Origin: Alteromonas sp. M12 | Lineage (GTDB): Bacteria > Pseudomonadota > Gammaproteobacteria > Enterobacterales > Alteromonadaceae | Reading direction: 5' to 3' | NCBI RefSeq assembly: GCF_037478005.1 | Contig: NZ_CP144164.1 | Span: forward strand, 620,001-684,000 | DNA length: 64,000 nt | Shown: one piece after another, positions 8,736-17,647 of the stretch | Position numbering within the stretch: the first letter of the stretch is position 1 | Layout: each line of letters begins with the position of its first letter | Notes under the pieces: model-generated | Databases searched by the model: none | Seen by the model: only the letters and a program-made list of their open reading frames with translations | What the model was told of the DNA's origin: nothing | Translations under genes and position numbers: made by a program

Positions 8736-9542
8736 TTATTTACTAAATTTATAAATGAATCGATCTGTTTTTCCTCGAATCAACGGGGAAAAAACCGAGC
8801 TTTGGTGATTATCTTCTGGATTTCTCAGATAAAACGCCTCTTCGACAAGTGTAAAACCGGCTTGCGCAAATTGATGTTTAACAATGTTCGGGTCAATACG
8901 ATGAAGGGTATTTGCTGCATCATAACCTGAACCAGCCTGAGCGATGTGATCTATTACCACTATAATGCCATCATCCTTGAGCACGCGATGCAGTTTTTCT
9001 AGCACTTTGACATGATCAACGACATGTTCGCGCAATTCTATTAATTTACCCCCTCGGACGGTATTAGTAAAAAATAAATCATGATATCCCAAGGCAGTAA
9101 ACACTATGTCTACCGACTTATCAGCAACCTCTATGTCAGCAATGGCGACATTGTCGAGTCTAACCACATTGCTAAGACGATTGTCTTTCGTTCTTTGAAT
9201 GATATCTTTTTCACCAAAATTCCAATAAACACTGTCGTTTTGCAAATAAACTAGGCCATCTTCACCTACAGCTCTGGAAAGGAGCTCAGAATACCAACCA
9301 CCACCGGCCAGCAAATCTAACACCGTATCTCCAGCAGATATGCCTGTGAAAGATAATACTTGTTGGGGAAGTCTAGCTTTATCTCGTTTAGCGTCTTCTA
9401 ATGGTCTTTCCACAGATGAAAGGATATCGTTAATTTGCTGTTTAGTTAACTGAACCGCGGTTGCATTCACCGAGAATATAATAAAGACGATAGCGGATAT
9501 TAATTTGATGCTATTTAAACAACGGGGTAATACAGGTTTCAT
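8736..9542 (-). CDS. Exported class I SAM-dependent methyltransferase-like protein
   Basis: Starting at ATG 9542, the protein begins with a signal peptide (MKPVLPRCLNSIKLISAIVF... ATAVQ). A TTG codon at 9557 extends the frame but spoils the signal peptide. The Rossmann methyltransferase glycine motif is DTVLDLLAGGGWYSELLS, followed by DIVFTALGYHD and a conserved DHIAQAGSGYD. This is the pattern of the COG4798-type predicted methyltransferases, which carry signal peptides although SAM is cytoplasmic. Substrate and cellular role are unknown. A 61-bp gap separates it from the M13 gene downstream. Confidence 0.8.
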   Translation of the reverse strand: MKPVLPRCLNSIKLISAIVFIIFSVNATAVQLTKQQINDILSSVERPLEDAKRDKARLPQQVLSFTGISAGDTVLDLLAGGGWYSELLSRAVGEDGLVYLQNDSVYWNFGEKDIIQRTKDNRLSNVVRLDNVAIADIEVADKSVDIVFTALGYHDLFFTNTVRGGKLIELREHVVDHVKVLEKLHRVLKDDGIIVVIDHIAQAGSGYDAANTLHRIDPNIVKHQFAQAGFTLVEEAFYLRNPEDNHQSSVFSPLIRGKTDRFIYKFSK

Positions 9543-9709
9543 GCTTAAATGTCCCAACTGAATATTTCTTAATGATCAATGGGGTAAAGAATAACGCCAA
9601 CCACCAACAAAAATCACTAAAAACTGTAACAGAACAATTCAAATTTCTAATTCGTTGATATTTCGGGTAACTTACGTCTTCGTACATGTCTCCGCATAAA
9701 GGAATACCT

Positions 9710-10126
9710 ATGAATGCTACTATTATTGCTCTGCTCGGATACATCAGTTGGACGGTGTTTTTACTGATTTTATTAGCCAGCTATCGAACCTTTTTGGTGA
9801 GTCAGAAACAGCGATTACCAAATCAGTTCAAGGCCGACGGTTCAGATTCCCCTGATTTTGGGCAACGACTTACTCGGGCTCACCTTAATTGTGCAGAAAG
9901 TTTTGTGTTTATTGGTGGCACTATGCTGACAGCTCTGGCAACAAACGCCTCAGCGATTACTGATACGTTGGCGTATTACTTGCTGGCAGCAAGATTAGGA
10001 CAATCTATTGTTCATCTTGTTTCGACCTCAGTACTTGCCGTTCAGATTCGATTTGTGTTTTTTCTAGTTCAGGTTGGAATTTGCGGTTATTGGTTATTCA
10101 AGTTAATGACAAATTTTGCATTTTAA
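9710..10126 (+). CDS. MAPEG family membrane protein
   Basis: 138 residues from ATG 9710. The in-frame ATG at 9686 is rejected because AAAGGAA sits just before 9710. There are four hydrophobic segments: the N-terminal IIALLGYISWTVFLLILLA, FVFIGGTMLTALA, a third around YYLLAARLGQS, and the C-terminal FVFFLVQVGICGYWLF. The cytosolic-side motif RLTRAHLNCAESF matches the 'R-x-x-R-A-x-x-N-x-x-E' signature of MAPEG proteins (membrane-associated eicosanoid and glutathione metabolism). Bacterial members may conjugate glutathione to lipophilic substrates; the actual substrate is unknown. Divergent from the methyltransferase gene and followed by the RraA-family gene 25 bp later. Confidence 0.85.
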   Translation: MNATIIALLGYISWTVFLLILLASYRTFLVSQKQRLPNQFKADGSDSPDFGQRLTRAHLNCAESFVFIGGTMLTALATNASAITDTLAYYLLAARLGQSIVHLVSTSVLAVQIRFVFFLVQVGICGYWLFKLMTNFAF

Positions 10127-10151
10127 GATTTTAAAGATAAGGTGATTATTT

Positions 10152-10763
10152 ATGCTAGATATGAATTTATTCAAACAAATCTCCCCATGTGAATATGCTG
10201 ACGCATTACCTCGTGAGCAATTTATTGATTATAAAATATCAAGTTTATGGCCACAGCCCCCACGTATTGCTGGACCTGCTTTTACAGTGTTTTGCGAAGA
10301 TGGTGATCATTTAATGTTACATGCGGCTATCTATGAAGCTTCACCAGGGGATATCATTGTTGTAAAGTCTGATCCGCAGTTTGCTGCAGCGGGCGGAAAC
10401 GTTTGTGCAATCGCTAAACAGCGAGGAATTGCAGGGTTTGTTATTGATGGCGTCATTCGTGATTTGGCAGAAACCCGTGACATTCAATTCCCTGTTTTTG
10501 CCCGTGGAGTGATTCCTTTTCCTGCCGCCAAAAAAGCCTACTCACCCCTAAATCAAACTATCAAATGTGGTGGTGTTACGGTCAATCCAGGGGATATCGT
10601 TATTGCTGATGAAGAAGGGATAGCTGTTGTACCTAAAGACCAAGCTCAGTCAGCATATGAAATTGCTAAAGCTCGCACCGACAAAGATGCGCAAACGTCA
10701 TTGCAGCAATGGCAAGATAACCATAAACATAATATTGATAATATTATTTCGAAGCTCAAATAA
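10152..10763 (+). CDS. RraA family protein (HMG aldolase-like)
   Basis: 203-residue protein of the RraA/HMG-aldolase fold. GDIIVV, GGNVCAIAKQRGIAGFVIDGVIRD and PVFARG(V)IP give the G-x20-R-D arrangement of metal-dependent 4-hydroxy-4-methyl-2-oxoglutarate aldolases. VNPGDIVIADEEGIAVVP is the typical C-terminal segment. Family members include the aldolases and the RNase E inhibitor RraA. At 203 residues rather than ~160, and with the aldolase Asp/Arg retained, an aldolase or oxaloacetate decarboxylase role is more likely. The ATG at 10152 is preceded by AAGGTGA. It lies in a plus-strand run with MAPEG and the ABC exporter. Confidence 0.85.
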   Translation: MLDMNLFKQISPCEYADALPREQFIDYKISSLWPQPPRIAGPAFTVFCEDGDHLMLHAAIYEASPGDIIVVKSDPQFAAAGGNVCAIAKQRGIAGFVIDGVIRDLAETRDIQFPVFARGVIPFPAAKKAYSPLNQTIKCGGVTVNPGDIVIADEEGIAVVPKDQAQSAYEIAKARTDKDAQTSLQQWQDNHKHNIDNIISKLK

Positions 10764-10781
10764 ACTTTAATTGGATAGTGC

Positions 10782-12623
10782 ATGTTTTCATTTTTTGAAC
10801 GGTTGACAAAACCGTTCCCTGTTGAGCACCCAACAAAACCTCCTCAGACCCTAGTTGCTTTTTGTCGTCATTACACTAAAGGTATGTGGCCTGTAATCTT
10901 TACGGTATCGATTTTAGCTGCGTCTGTTGCGGCTTTAGAGGTTTCCTTGTTTAGTTATGTCGGTCAACTTGTTGATTGGCTGTCTGAGCGTGATCCGGAA
11001 ACCTTTATACAGCAGGAGAGTGGCAGCCTAATCTGGATGGGCACAGTCATTCTAGTGATATTACCTTGTTTAGTGATATTACAGTCTTTGTTGACCCATC
11101 AAACGTTATTGGGTAATTACCCGATGAAGATACGTTGGCAAGCACATCGATATTTACTTGGTCAAAGTATCGGGTTTTTCCAAAATGAATTTGCTGGACG
11201 TGTCGCTACTAAAGTGATGCAAACCGCACTGGCTGTGCGTGAAGCAGTGATGAAATCACTCGATATTTTCGTGTATGTAAGTGTTTACTTCATCAGTATT
11301 TTAGTACTGGTTTTTTCGATTGATTGGCGTTTGAGTGTGCCATTGTTAATTTGGTTACTGACTTATTTTATTATTCTGCGGACCTTTATTCCGCGGCTTA
11401 AAAAAGTCTCGCAAAAACAAGCTGATGCGCGCTCAATCATGACCGGCCGAATCGTTGATAGTTATACTAATATTATGACGGTTAAGCTGTTTTCCCACAG
11501 TCAACGTGAATCAGACTATGCAAAAGAAGGTATGAGTGGATTTTTGCATACGGTTTATCCGCAGATGCGTTTAGTCACAACACTTTATGGGTTTGTTTGG
11601 TTTTCTAATGCTCTATTGGTTTTTAGTGTCAGCGCACTATCTATCTACTTGTGGTTGAATCATCTAGTAACCCCAGGTGACTTAGCGGTCGCAATTAGCT
11701 TGTGTTTACGCCTCAACGGCATGGCGCAATGGATTATGTGGGAAGTATCTTCACTATTTGAAAATATCGGTACTGTACAAGATGGGATCAATACCCTTGC
11801 CAATGATGTTGTTGTGCAAGACGTACCTGATGCCCCTGATTTACAGGTCCGCGGCGGAGCGATTGAGTTTAACAATGTTGATTTCGGTTATGCAGGTCCT
11901 GAAGGAAAGCCCATAGATGTATTCAAACAATTGAATCTTTCAATCAAACCAGGTGAAAAAGTTGGTTTAGTGGGACGCTCTGGGGCGGGTAAGTCTACTT
12001 TAGTCAATTTATTGCTGAGATTTTATGATGTGCAAAGTGGCAATATTCTCATTGACGGGCAAGAGATAAAACACGTTAAGCAGGAAAGCCTGCGAGCCAA
12101 TATTAGTATGGTGACGCAAGATACGTCTTTATTGCACCGATCTGTGCGCGAAAACATTATTTATGGTCGCGCCTCTGCCACAGAAGAGCAAATGATAACT
12201 GCGGCAAAACAAGCTGAAGCGGACGAGTTTATTCAGCAGCTTTCTGACTTGAATGGCAATATCGGGTACGACGCACAGGTAGGTGAGCGAGGCGTTAAAT
12301 TATCTGGTGGTCAACGACAAAGAATTGCAATTGCTAGAGTGATGTTAAAAGACGCTCCGATTTTAATTTTAGATGAAGCGACTTCTGCATTGGATTCAGA
12401 AGTTGAAGCGGCTATTCAACAATGCTTAAACAAAGTAATGGTGAATAAGACTGTACTAGCCATTGCCCATAGATTATCCACCATCGCCCAAATGGACCGT
12501 TTGTTAGTTTTAGAGCAAGGAAAAATCGTGGAATCAGGTAGCCACAGTGAACTGTTGGCAAAAAATGGTATTTACGCAAAACTATGGTCTCATCAAACGG
12601 GAGGATTTATTGGGGTTGATTAA
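10782..12623 (+). CDS. ABC exporter, fused permease and ATPase
   Basis: 613 residues. The N-terminal ~320 form a six-helix ABC type-1 exporter domain (first helix around WPVIFTVSILAASVAAL). The ATPase has Walker A GRSGAGKST, the Q-loop in VTQDTSLLH, signature LSGGQRQR, Walker B ILILDEAT and the H-loop in AIAHRLSTI. It works as a homodimer in the inner membrane. The long N-terminal tail and overall sequence resemble the multidrug/lipid MsbA-like ABCB group; cargo is not predictable. It starts at ATG 10782, 18 bp after the RraA-family gene, and ends at a strong terminator. Confidence 0.92.
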   Translation: MFSFFERLTKPFPVEHPTKPPQTLVAFCRHYTKGMWPVIFTVSILAASVAALEVSLFSYVGQLVDWLSERDPETFIQQESGSLIWMGTVILVILPCLVILQSLLTHQTLLGNYPMKIRWQAHRYLLGQSIGFFQNEFAGRVATKVMQTALAVREAVMKSLDIFVYVSVYFISILVLVFSIDWRLSVPLLIWLLTYFIILRTFIPRLKKVSQKQADARSIMTGRIVDSYTNIMTVKLFSHSQRESDYAKEGMSGFLHTVYPQMRLVTTLYGFVWFSNALLVFSVSALSIYLWLNHLVTPGDLAVAISLCLRLNGMAQWIMWEVSSLFENIGTVQDGINTLANDVVVQDVPDAPDLQVRGGAIEFNNVDFGYAGPEGKPIDVFKQLNLSIKPGEKVGLVGRSGAGKSTLVNLLLRFYDVQSGNILIDGQEIKHVKQESLRANISMVTQDTSLLHRSVRENIIYGRASATEEQMITAAKQAEADEFIQQLSDLNGNIGYDAQVGERGVKLSGGQRQRIAIARVMLKDAPILILDEATSALDSEVEAAIQQCLNKVMVNKTVLAIAHRLSTIAQMDRLLVLEQGKIVESGSHSELLAKNGIYAKLWSHQTGGFIGVD

Positions 12624-12652
12624 TTCGCACTCCCTGATGAGCTACATCAAAG

Positions 12653-12682
12653 ACTCCTGATGTTTTGCATTGGGAGTTTTTA
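12653..12682 (+). terminator. Intrinsic terminator after the ABC exporter gene
   Basis: A ten-pair stem ACTCCTGATG / CATTGGGAGT, with two G-T pairs in the middle and loop TTTTG, is followed by TTTTT. It closes the 9710-12623 gene run. Confidence 0.85.
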
Positions 12683-13185
12683 TATTTCATTTCGGTTTTT
12701 TCAAACAATCCTTCACTCAAAAGCAAAGCGCAAAATCTGTATTTTCCTAGCTTATTGTTTTCTTTACCTTTTAATTTAACGGGTAAAAAAACCACCTAAA
12801 AAGGGTAAAAAAAGGTTGCATTTAGTTGACCGTATGGTTAGTTTTTAACCTGAGATTATTAAGTGAGCAGCTAAATCTGCCTTTTCAAGTCACTTTATAG
12901 CGTCTCACTTTAATAAGAAATATAGGATTTCGAGCCCATGAAAAACCTACGACTCAAAGCAATCTACAAGCGAATTTTGAACTTTTCGGCATTCAAGACT
13001 TAGCGACTCTTATCTAATTTAACTTCTGAATATAATCCTAAACCCAGTCTGAGCAGACCTGGGCGGAATTCTTATGTCTTTAAAAAGGAGGAAGGTCTAT
13101 GTAACCAATTAAAATTTAAGTAAATATTTAAACAAATTTAAAAATAATAAAAATTAAAATAACGACAGAAATAGGAAAATCGGGA
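12683..13185 (+). other. Long untranslated region upstream of the S8 protease gene
   Basis: No convincing gene. It contains two direct GGGTAAAAAAA stretches (about 12780-12811). A possible 21-codon ORF at 12938-13003 (MKNLRLKAIYKR...) has a weak GGA ten bases upstream. A near-perfect hairpin CCCAGTCTG / CAGACCTGGG lies at 13043-13063. A strong Shine-Dalgarno AGGAGGAAGG (13086-13095) is followed by ATG TAA (13099-13104). The last 80 bases before the protease ATG are very AT-rich. A regulatory leader is plausible. Confidence 0.5.
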
Positions 13186-15609
13186 ATGAATAATAAAAAG
13201 TTTCTCATCAGCGCCTTAGGTGTAGCTGTGATGAGTATTACCCAAACAATGGCTGCACAGCCATCTCCAAATTTGCAGTTTGCTGAATGGTTGGCGTCAC
13301 AAAACCCAGAACTGAATAATCAGCTAACGGATCGATTAATTGTAAAATTTAAAAATCAGACTACTTTGCATGAAATAGAAACGGCCAGTACTGATTTAAG
13401 TTCAGAGTCGGAGATAAATAATGGATTGTCAATTGCTCCTGGTCAAATCTCTGCGGGTAGCAATCTATTAACTAAGCTAGCCAGTAAAACTGGTCAGCAA
13501 ATGCGTTTCGTAAAAACCAATAAACAGGGAAGGGCAATCTTAAAGTTAGACAAGCGAATGTCGAAAGCAGCCATGCAATCCATTATTTTACAAATGCAGC
13601 AAGACCCTTTGGTTGAATCTGTTGAAGCTGATCCAATTCGCTATTTAATGGCGCAATCACAGCCTTGGGGAATTGCTAATGTTCAAGCTGATCAGTTGTC
13701 TGATGTCAGTGCTGGTGGCAAAACGGTATGTATAATTGACTCTGGCTATGACATTAACAACCCTGATCTTAGTGCTAATTCGGTTTCTGGGAGCAATAAT
13801 TCAGGTACCGGAAATTGGTACGTGCCAGGAGGATCTCATGGTACTCATGTAGCAGGCACTATTGCTGGAATTAATAATGCTGAAGGGATTGTCGGCGTGC
13901 TTCCTAACCAAAACATTAATCTGCATATCATCAAAGTATTTAATGAATCAGGCTGGGGTTACTCTAGTGATTTAGCCGATGCGGTTGAAACCTGTGAGGC
14001 AAATGGTGCGGATGTAGTCAATATGTCATTGGGTGGTGCCGGTTCTTCTACAAGCGAAAGCAATCGTCTTACCGCCGTCGCCAATAATGGTGTTTTGTTA
14101 GTCGCCGCAGCAGGAAATGCTGGGGACTCAAGTCACTCTTATCCGGCGTCTTATAGTTCGGTTATCTCTGTTGCCGCAGTGGATGAAACAGGTTTAAGAG
14201 CTGAATTTTCTCAATATACCAACCAAGTTGAACTATCTGCACCAGGGGAAGCGATTCTTTCTACTGTGGGTATTAATGATGGGCGGCAGGGTTATTTAAC
14301 GTTCAATGGAACGACACTAGGAGATGACCGAGTTTTACCGCCGTCACGCTATATTGTTAGTGGCGGAAGTTACGCAATCAATAATATTAACGGTTCAGTT
14401 TCTGGAGTGATAGGAGCCTGTAGTACCAGCAGTAGCGGTAGTTTCAGTTGCTCAAATATGAGCAACAAAATTTGTGTTGTAGAGCGTGCAGACAATCAAG
14501 CGGGCAGTACTTATCCTGAAATTAACGCGGCATTAGCTTGCGATAATGCGGGAGCGGCGGGGATTGTGATTTATAGCAATGCCGAGCGTCCTGGATTGCA
14601 AAATCCATTTTTGGTAGATGACAGTAGTCAAATTACAGTGCCAACAGTGTCGGTCAATCGAACTCTTGGTCAGCAATTAATTGCAGCGGCAGGCACATCG
14701 GCTACGTTACAGGTGTTAGGTAATACGGATTACGCCTACTACAACGGAACTTCTATGGCGAGTCCACATGTTGCTGGGGTAGCAGCTTTGGTCTGGGCTA
14801 ATAACCCCAGTTGTAGTGCTTCCCAAGTACGCAGCGCGTTAGGCGCGACGGCTTTTGATTTGGAGTCGACCGGACGGGATAACCAAACGGGCTATGGTTT
14901 AGTGCAAGCGAAAGCAGCGTCAGACTATTTAGCTGCAAATTGCAGTGGCAATGGTGGTGGAGATCCAGGAGGGAATGTACTAATTAACGGAACTGCGGTG
15001 ACCGGGTTATCTGGCGCGTCTAATTCTGAACTACTTTACAGCATTGATATCCCTGAAGGAGCAAGCGATTTGGTTTTCTCTATGAGTGGTGGCTCTGGAG
15101 ATGCTGATTTGTATGTTAAATATGCAACTGAACCATCCACAAATAGTTATGATTGCAGACCCTACCTAGGTGGTAATAATGAATCTTGCAGTGTAGATCC
15201 GGTTCAAGCTGGTACCTATTACGTTAAAATAATTGGTTACAGTGCTTATTCTGGTGTGTCCATACAAGCTGATTATACTGAATCAGCAGGTGGTGGAGGA
15301 AATGATGGCTCGTTAACTGTAATTGAAGATATTTCCGCATCACGTCGTAATTGGGTGTATTACACAGTAGAAGTTCCAGCGGGTTCATCAGTGTTGGATG
15401 TGAGTACCAATGGCGGCAGCGGTGATGCCGATCTCTATGTTCGATATGGTAGTAACCCAACTACCGGTAGTTATGATTGTCGACCATACCAAAATGGCAA
15501 TACTGAAAGCTGTTCGTTTAATTCACCGCAAACAGGTACTTGGTATGTGGGTATTCGCGCTTACAGCACATTTTCGAATTTAACATTGACGATGGAAGTT
15601 CAACCTTAA
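13186..15609 (+). CDS. Secreted subtilisin-like serine protease (S8) with PA insert and two PPC domains
   Basis: 807-residue exoprotease. The signal peptide ends near ITQTMAA. A propeptide inhibitor region follows to about residue 160. The catalytic triad is Asp185 (VCIIDSGYD), His218 (GSHGTHVAGT) and Ser523 (YNGTSMASPHVAG). About 180 residues between the oxyanion Asn region (AAAGNAGDSS) and the Ser form a protease-associated (PA) domain (CDNAGAAGIVIYSNA). The C-terminus carries two ~95-residue pre-peptidase C-terminal (PPC) domains, each with GSGDADLYV and YDCRPY...G...ESC. These are often removed after secretion through the type II system. The start is ATG 13186 after an AT-rich leader. Confidence 0.96.
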   Translation: MNNKKFLISALGVAVMSITQTMAAQPSPNLQFAEWLASQNPELNNQLTDRLIVKFKNQTTLHEIETASTDLSSESEINNGLSIAPGQISAGSNLLTKLASKTGQQMRFVKTNKQGRAILKLDKRMSKAAMQSIILQMQQDPLVESVEADPIRYLMAQSQPWGIANVQADQLSDVSAGGKTVCIIDSGYDINNPDLSANSVSGSNNSGTGNWYVPGGSHGTHVAGTIAGINNAEGIVGVLPNQNINLHIIKVFNESGWGYSSDLADAVETCEANGADVVNMSLGGAGSSTSESNRLTAVANNGVLLVAAAGNAGDSSHSYPASYSSVISVAAVDETGLRAEFSQYTNQVELSAPGEAILSTVGINDGRQGYLTFNGTTLGDDRVLPPSRYIVSGGSYAINNINGSVSGVIGACSTSSSGSFSCSNMSNKICVVERADNQAGSTYPEINAALACDNAGAAGIVIYSNAERPGLQNPFLVDDSSQITVPTVSVNRTLGQQLIAAAGTSATLQVLGNTDYAYYNGTSMASPHVAGVAALVWANNPSCSASQVRSALGATAFDLESTGRDNQTGYGLVQAKAASDYLAANCSGNGGGDPGGNVLINGTAVTGLSGASNSELLYSIDIPEGASDLVFSMSGGSGDADLYVKYATEPSTNSYDCRPYLGGNNESCSVDPVQAGTYYVKIIGYSAYSGVSIQADYTESAGGGGNDGSLTVIEDISASRRNWVYYTVEVPAGSSVLDVSTNGGSGDADLYVRYGSNPTTGSYDCRPYQNGNTESCSFNSPQTGTWYVGIRAYSTFSNLTLTMEVQP

Positions 15610-15625
15610 ATATCCATTAAAAATC

Positions 15626-15655
15626 AAATAGGCCGTCTAGCAAGGCGGCTTATTT
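15626..15655 (+). terminator. Terminator after the S8 protease gene
   Basis: Stem GCCGTC / GGCGGC (one G-T pair, loop TAGCAA), extended by AAATA / TATTT on the outside. The downstream T-run is interrupted (TTATTT). Confidence 0.7.
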
Positions 15656-15886
15656 AACCTCAAACTAAAATAACTTTTAGTAGCCCTTGGGTATGGATTA
15701 AGTGAAGCCAAAGAATAGCGACGATTAATAGTTGCTAGCTCCACTGCTATTTTCCGCTTGTCGGAATTCATTTTTACTTGAATAGCGCGGCTCAATGAGT
15801 ATAATACGCGTCCCTCCTTGTGTGACTCCAAATTTTCCAATAAAAAATTGGTTCAAATCACAAAGATGGTGTAACTGAAATTTGTT

Positions 15887-15963
15887 AGGGGTGTAGTTCC
15901 AATTGGTAGAACAGCGGTCTCCAAAACCGATGGTTGGGGGTTCGAATCCCTCCACCCCTGCCA
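15887..15963 (+). tRNA. trpT: tRNA-Trp (anticodon CCA)
   Basis: A 77-nt cloverleaf with encoded 3' CCA. The acceptor is AGGGGTG / CACCCCT with discriminator G, the D stem GTTC / GAAC, and the anticodon loop CTCCAAA with anticodon CCA. The T arm is GGGGG-TTCGAAT-CCCTC. The top pair of the anticodon stem (27-43) is a G-A mismatch. It precedes secE-nusG, a common order in gammaproteobacteria. Confidence 0.97.
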
Positions 15964-16049
15964 ATTTTGTCAAATCACATAAATTTGAATTTAAACATAC
16001 TGGTTTAGTTGAAACATAATTGACCAGTATTTATTACGGAAGTAAGAAT

Positions 16050-16427
16050 ATGAGCGAAAAAGCAGAATCACCATCCAATTCATTGGATATGCTCAAATGG
16101 TTGGTAGTCGTCTTGATTTTGGGCGGAGTGATAGCCGCAAATACCTATTATCAGGAAATTTCTGTGCTTTATCGTGCACTTGGTGCTGTGGCATTGGTGG
16201 TGATTGCCGGCTTTATTGCCAGCAGCACGGTTAAAGGAAGTTCATTCTTAACTTTTGCAAAAGAATCTCGAGTCGAAGTGCGTAAAGTTGTTTGGCCCAC
16301 AAGACAAGAAGCAACTACCACTACTTTGATAGTTTTGGCTGCTACCGCTTTTATGTCTATCGTTCTTTATCTTTTAGACATGGGTATTGTGGAAGTCGTG
16401 TCTTTTGTTACCGGTTTAGGAGTGTAA
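16050..16427 (+). CDS. secE: Protein translocase subunit SecE
   Basis: 125 residues from ATG 16050. An earlier in-frame codon at 16020 is rejected because ACGGAAGTAAG lies directly before 16050. As in E. coli SecE, three membrane segments are present: MLKWLVVVLILGGVIAAN, LYRALGAVALVVIAGFIAS and a C-terminal TLIVLAATAFMSIVLYLLDMGI. The conserved cytoplasmic loop ESRVEVRKVVWPTRQE is intact. It stabilises SecY in the inner-membrane protein channel. It is followed three bases later by nusG, forming the usual secE-nusG pair. Confidence 0.97.
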   Translation: MSEKAESPSNSLDMLKWLVVVLILGGVIAANTYYQEISVLYRALGAVALVVIAGFIASSTVKGSSFLTFAKESRVEVRKVVWPTRQEATTTTLIVLAATAFMSIVLYLLDMGIVEVVSFVTGLGV

Positions 16428-16430
16428 GTC

Positions 16431-16967
16431 ATGTCTGATAAAAAATGGTATGTAGTACAAGCATTTTCTGGTTATGAAGGACGTGTTCAAAAGACGTTAG
16501 TTGAACATATCAAAATGAACGGTATGGAAGATTATTTCGGTGAAATATTAGTACCTACCGAAGAAGTTGTTGAAATGCGAGCTGGCCAAAAACGCAAAAG
16601 TGAACGCAAATTTTTCCCAGGCTATGTACTGGTAGAAATGGAAATGAACGAAGACTCATGGCACTTGGTTAAAAGTGTTCCAAGAGTGTTAGGTTTCATT
16701 GGTGGTACTTCAGATCGTCCAATGCCTATTTCTAAGAAAGAAGCAGATGCTATTCTTAATCGTTTGGAAGAATCAGTAGACAAGCCAAAACCAAAAACAT
16801 TATTCGAACCAGGCGAAGTGGTTCGTGTTACCGATGGTCCTTTCGCAGATTTCAACGGCGTTGTCGAAGAAGTCGATTACGAAAAGAGCCGCTTGAAAGT
16901 ATCAGTACTTATTTTCGGTCGTTCAACTCCGGTAGAACTAGAGTTCGGCCAAGTCGAAAAAGGGTGA
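16431..16967 (+). CDS. nusG: Transcription termination/antitermination factor NusG
   Basis: 178 residues (E. coli 181). The NGN domain starts at [18 protein letters not shown] and contains [17 protein letters not shown]. The KOW domain near the C-terminus is [40 protein letters not shown]. The NGN domain binds the RNA polymerase clamp and suppresses pausing; KOW links to Rho or to ribosomal S10. In this genome rplK does not follow: the next 7 kb are unrelated DNA. The transcript ends at the terminator at 17053-17076. Confidence 0.98.
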   Translation: MSDKKWYVVQAFSGYEGRVQKTLVEHIKMNGMEDYFGEILVPTEEVVEMRAGQKRKSERKFFPGYVLVEMEMNEDSWHLVKSVPRVLGFIGGTSDRPMPISKKEADAILNRLEESVDKPKPKTLFEPGEVVRVTDGPFADFNGVVEEVDYEKSRLKVSVLIFGRSTPVELEFGQVEKG

Positions 16968-17320
16968 AGCAAGACCGAAACGAAGTTTCGCAGCTTGCTG
17001 AACGACCGACATGGATGTCGGGCTGGAACCCAGCCACAGGATGTGCACGAAGAGACGACTATAGGTCGTCTTTTTTAGTTTAATATTCCCAGAATTTTTA
17101 GCTTCGAAGAAGCTTTGGCCGACTGAACGACCGACATGGGTAAAGCTGGTTTTATTAGGAGCGAAGCTCCGTCCAGCTGCACGACCGCTCAAGGACGTGC
17201 GGGCTGGACGTAATACCAAGGACGGGTCAGTATGGTTTTAGTATATTAGCCCCAGAGTTCTGCACTCAAGATACCAGGCTGGAATCCAGCGCCAAGGATG
17301 GCGCCGAAGAAATTAAAACA
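16968..17320 (+). repeat. Intergenic array of short hairpins with GGA in or near the loops
   Basis: Successive small stem-loops follow nusG: GAAAC-GAA-GTTTC, CCGACAT-GG-ATGTCGG, GGCTGG-AAC-CCAGCC and CACA-GGA-TGTG. After the first terminator come AGCTTC-GAA-GAAGCT, GGAGC-GAA-GCTCC, a larger GTCCAGC...GCTGGAC arm containing CTCAAGGACG, then GCTGG-AAT-CCAGC and GCGCCA-AGGA-TGGCGC. About nine GGA triplets occur, most at hairpin tips. Modules such as CGACCGACATGG recur at 17005 and 17129. No ORF is credible. The array is split by the terminators at 17053 and 17321. Confidence 0.6.
17053..17076 (+). terminator. Terminator of the secE-nusG transcript
   Basis: Stem AGACGAC / GTCGTCT, loop TATAG, followed by TTTTTT. 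Confidence 0.92.
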
Positions 17321-17349
17321 AAGATGTCTAAATAGGCATCTTTTTTTTT
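17321..17349 (+). terminator. Second intrinsic terminator downstream of nusG
   Basis: Stem AAGATGTC / GGCATCTT (one G-T pair), loop TAAATA, then an uninterrupted T-run. It sits after the second hairpin block, which therefore ends with its own terminator although no gene precedes it. Confidence 0.85.
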
Positions 17350-17417
17350 GCCTCGAGAAAAGCACAAAAGCCTATGTAGCATGGTTTTTAGGCCATGGTA
17401 TTTAATGTGTGCTATTC

Positions 17418-17609
17418 GCGGGGCTAAAGCACCCGCCTACAGGGATGGGGTGGTTTTGTGGCTCTGCGGGGCTAAAGCACCCGCCTACAGGGATGGTATG
17501 GTTTTGTGGCTCTGCGGGGCTAAAGCACCCGCCTACAGGGATGGTATGGTTTTGTGGCTCTGCGTGGCTAAAGCACCCGCCTACAGGGATGGTATGGTTT
17601 TGTGGCTTA
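17418..17609. repeat. Tandem array of four 48-bp units, each containing one REP palindrome
   Basis: Units begin at 17418, 17466, 17514 and 17562, exactly 48 bp apart. Each starts with GCGGGGCTAAAGCACCCGCC followed by TAC, then AGGGATGG and TATGGTTTTGTGGCTCT. The reverse strand of the palindrome reads GTAG + GCGGGTGCTTTAGCCCCGC, the GTAG-flanked REP layout. Unit 4 has T for G at 17565. Because 48 is a multiple of 3, the array gives long repetitive open frames on both strands that are not genes. Confidence 0.85.
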
Positions 17610-17647
17610 AGGAATACGCCTAAATGCCTTGTAGCACGGGCTTCAGC

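Noticed and set aside
12795..12830. Riboswitch suggested by repeated GGGTAAAAAAA before the protease gene
   Set aside because: No conserved aptamer core or pairing partner could be written; only A-rich direct repeats.
15637..15973. Minus-strand frames of 67 and 82 residues, one reading like GVEGFEPPTIGFGDRCSTN
   Set aside because: They run antisense through tRNA-Trp. The 'VEGFEPPT' phrase is a well-known artefact of translating tRNA genes.
16938..17219. 93-residue minus-strand frame downstream of nusG
   Set aside because: It covers the hairpin array and the nusG terminator and has no family resemblance or ribosome site.
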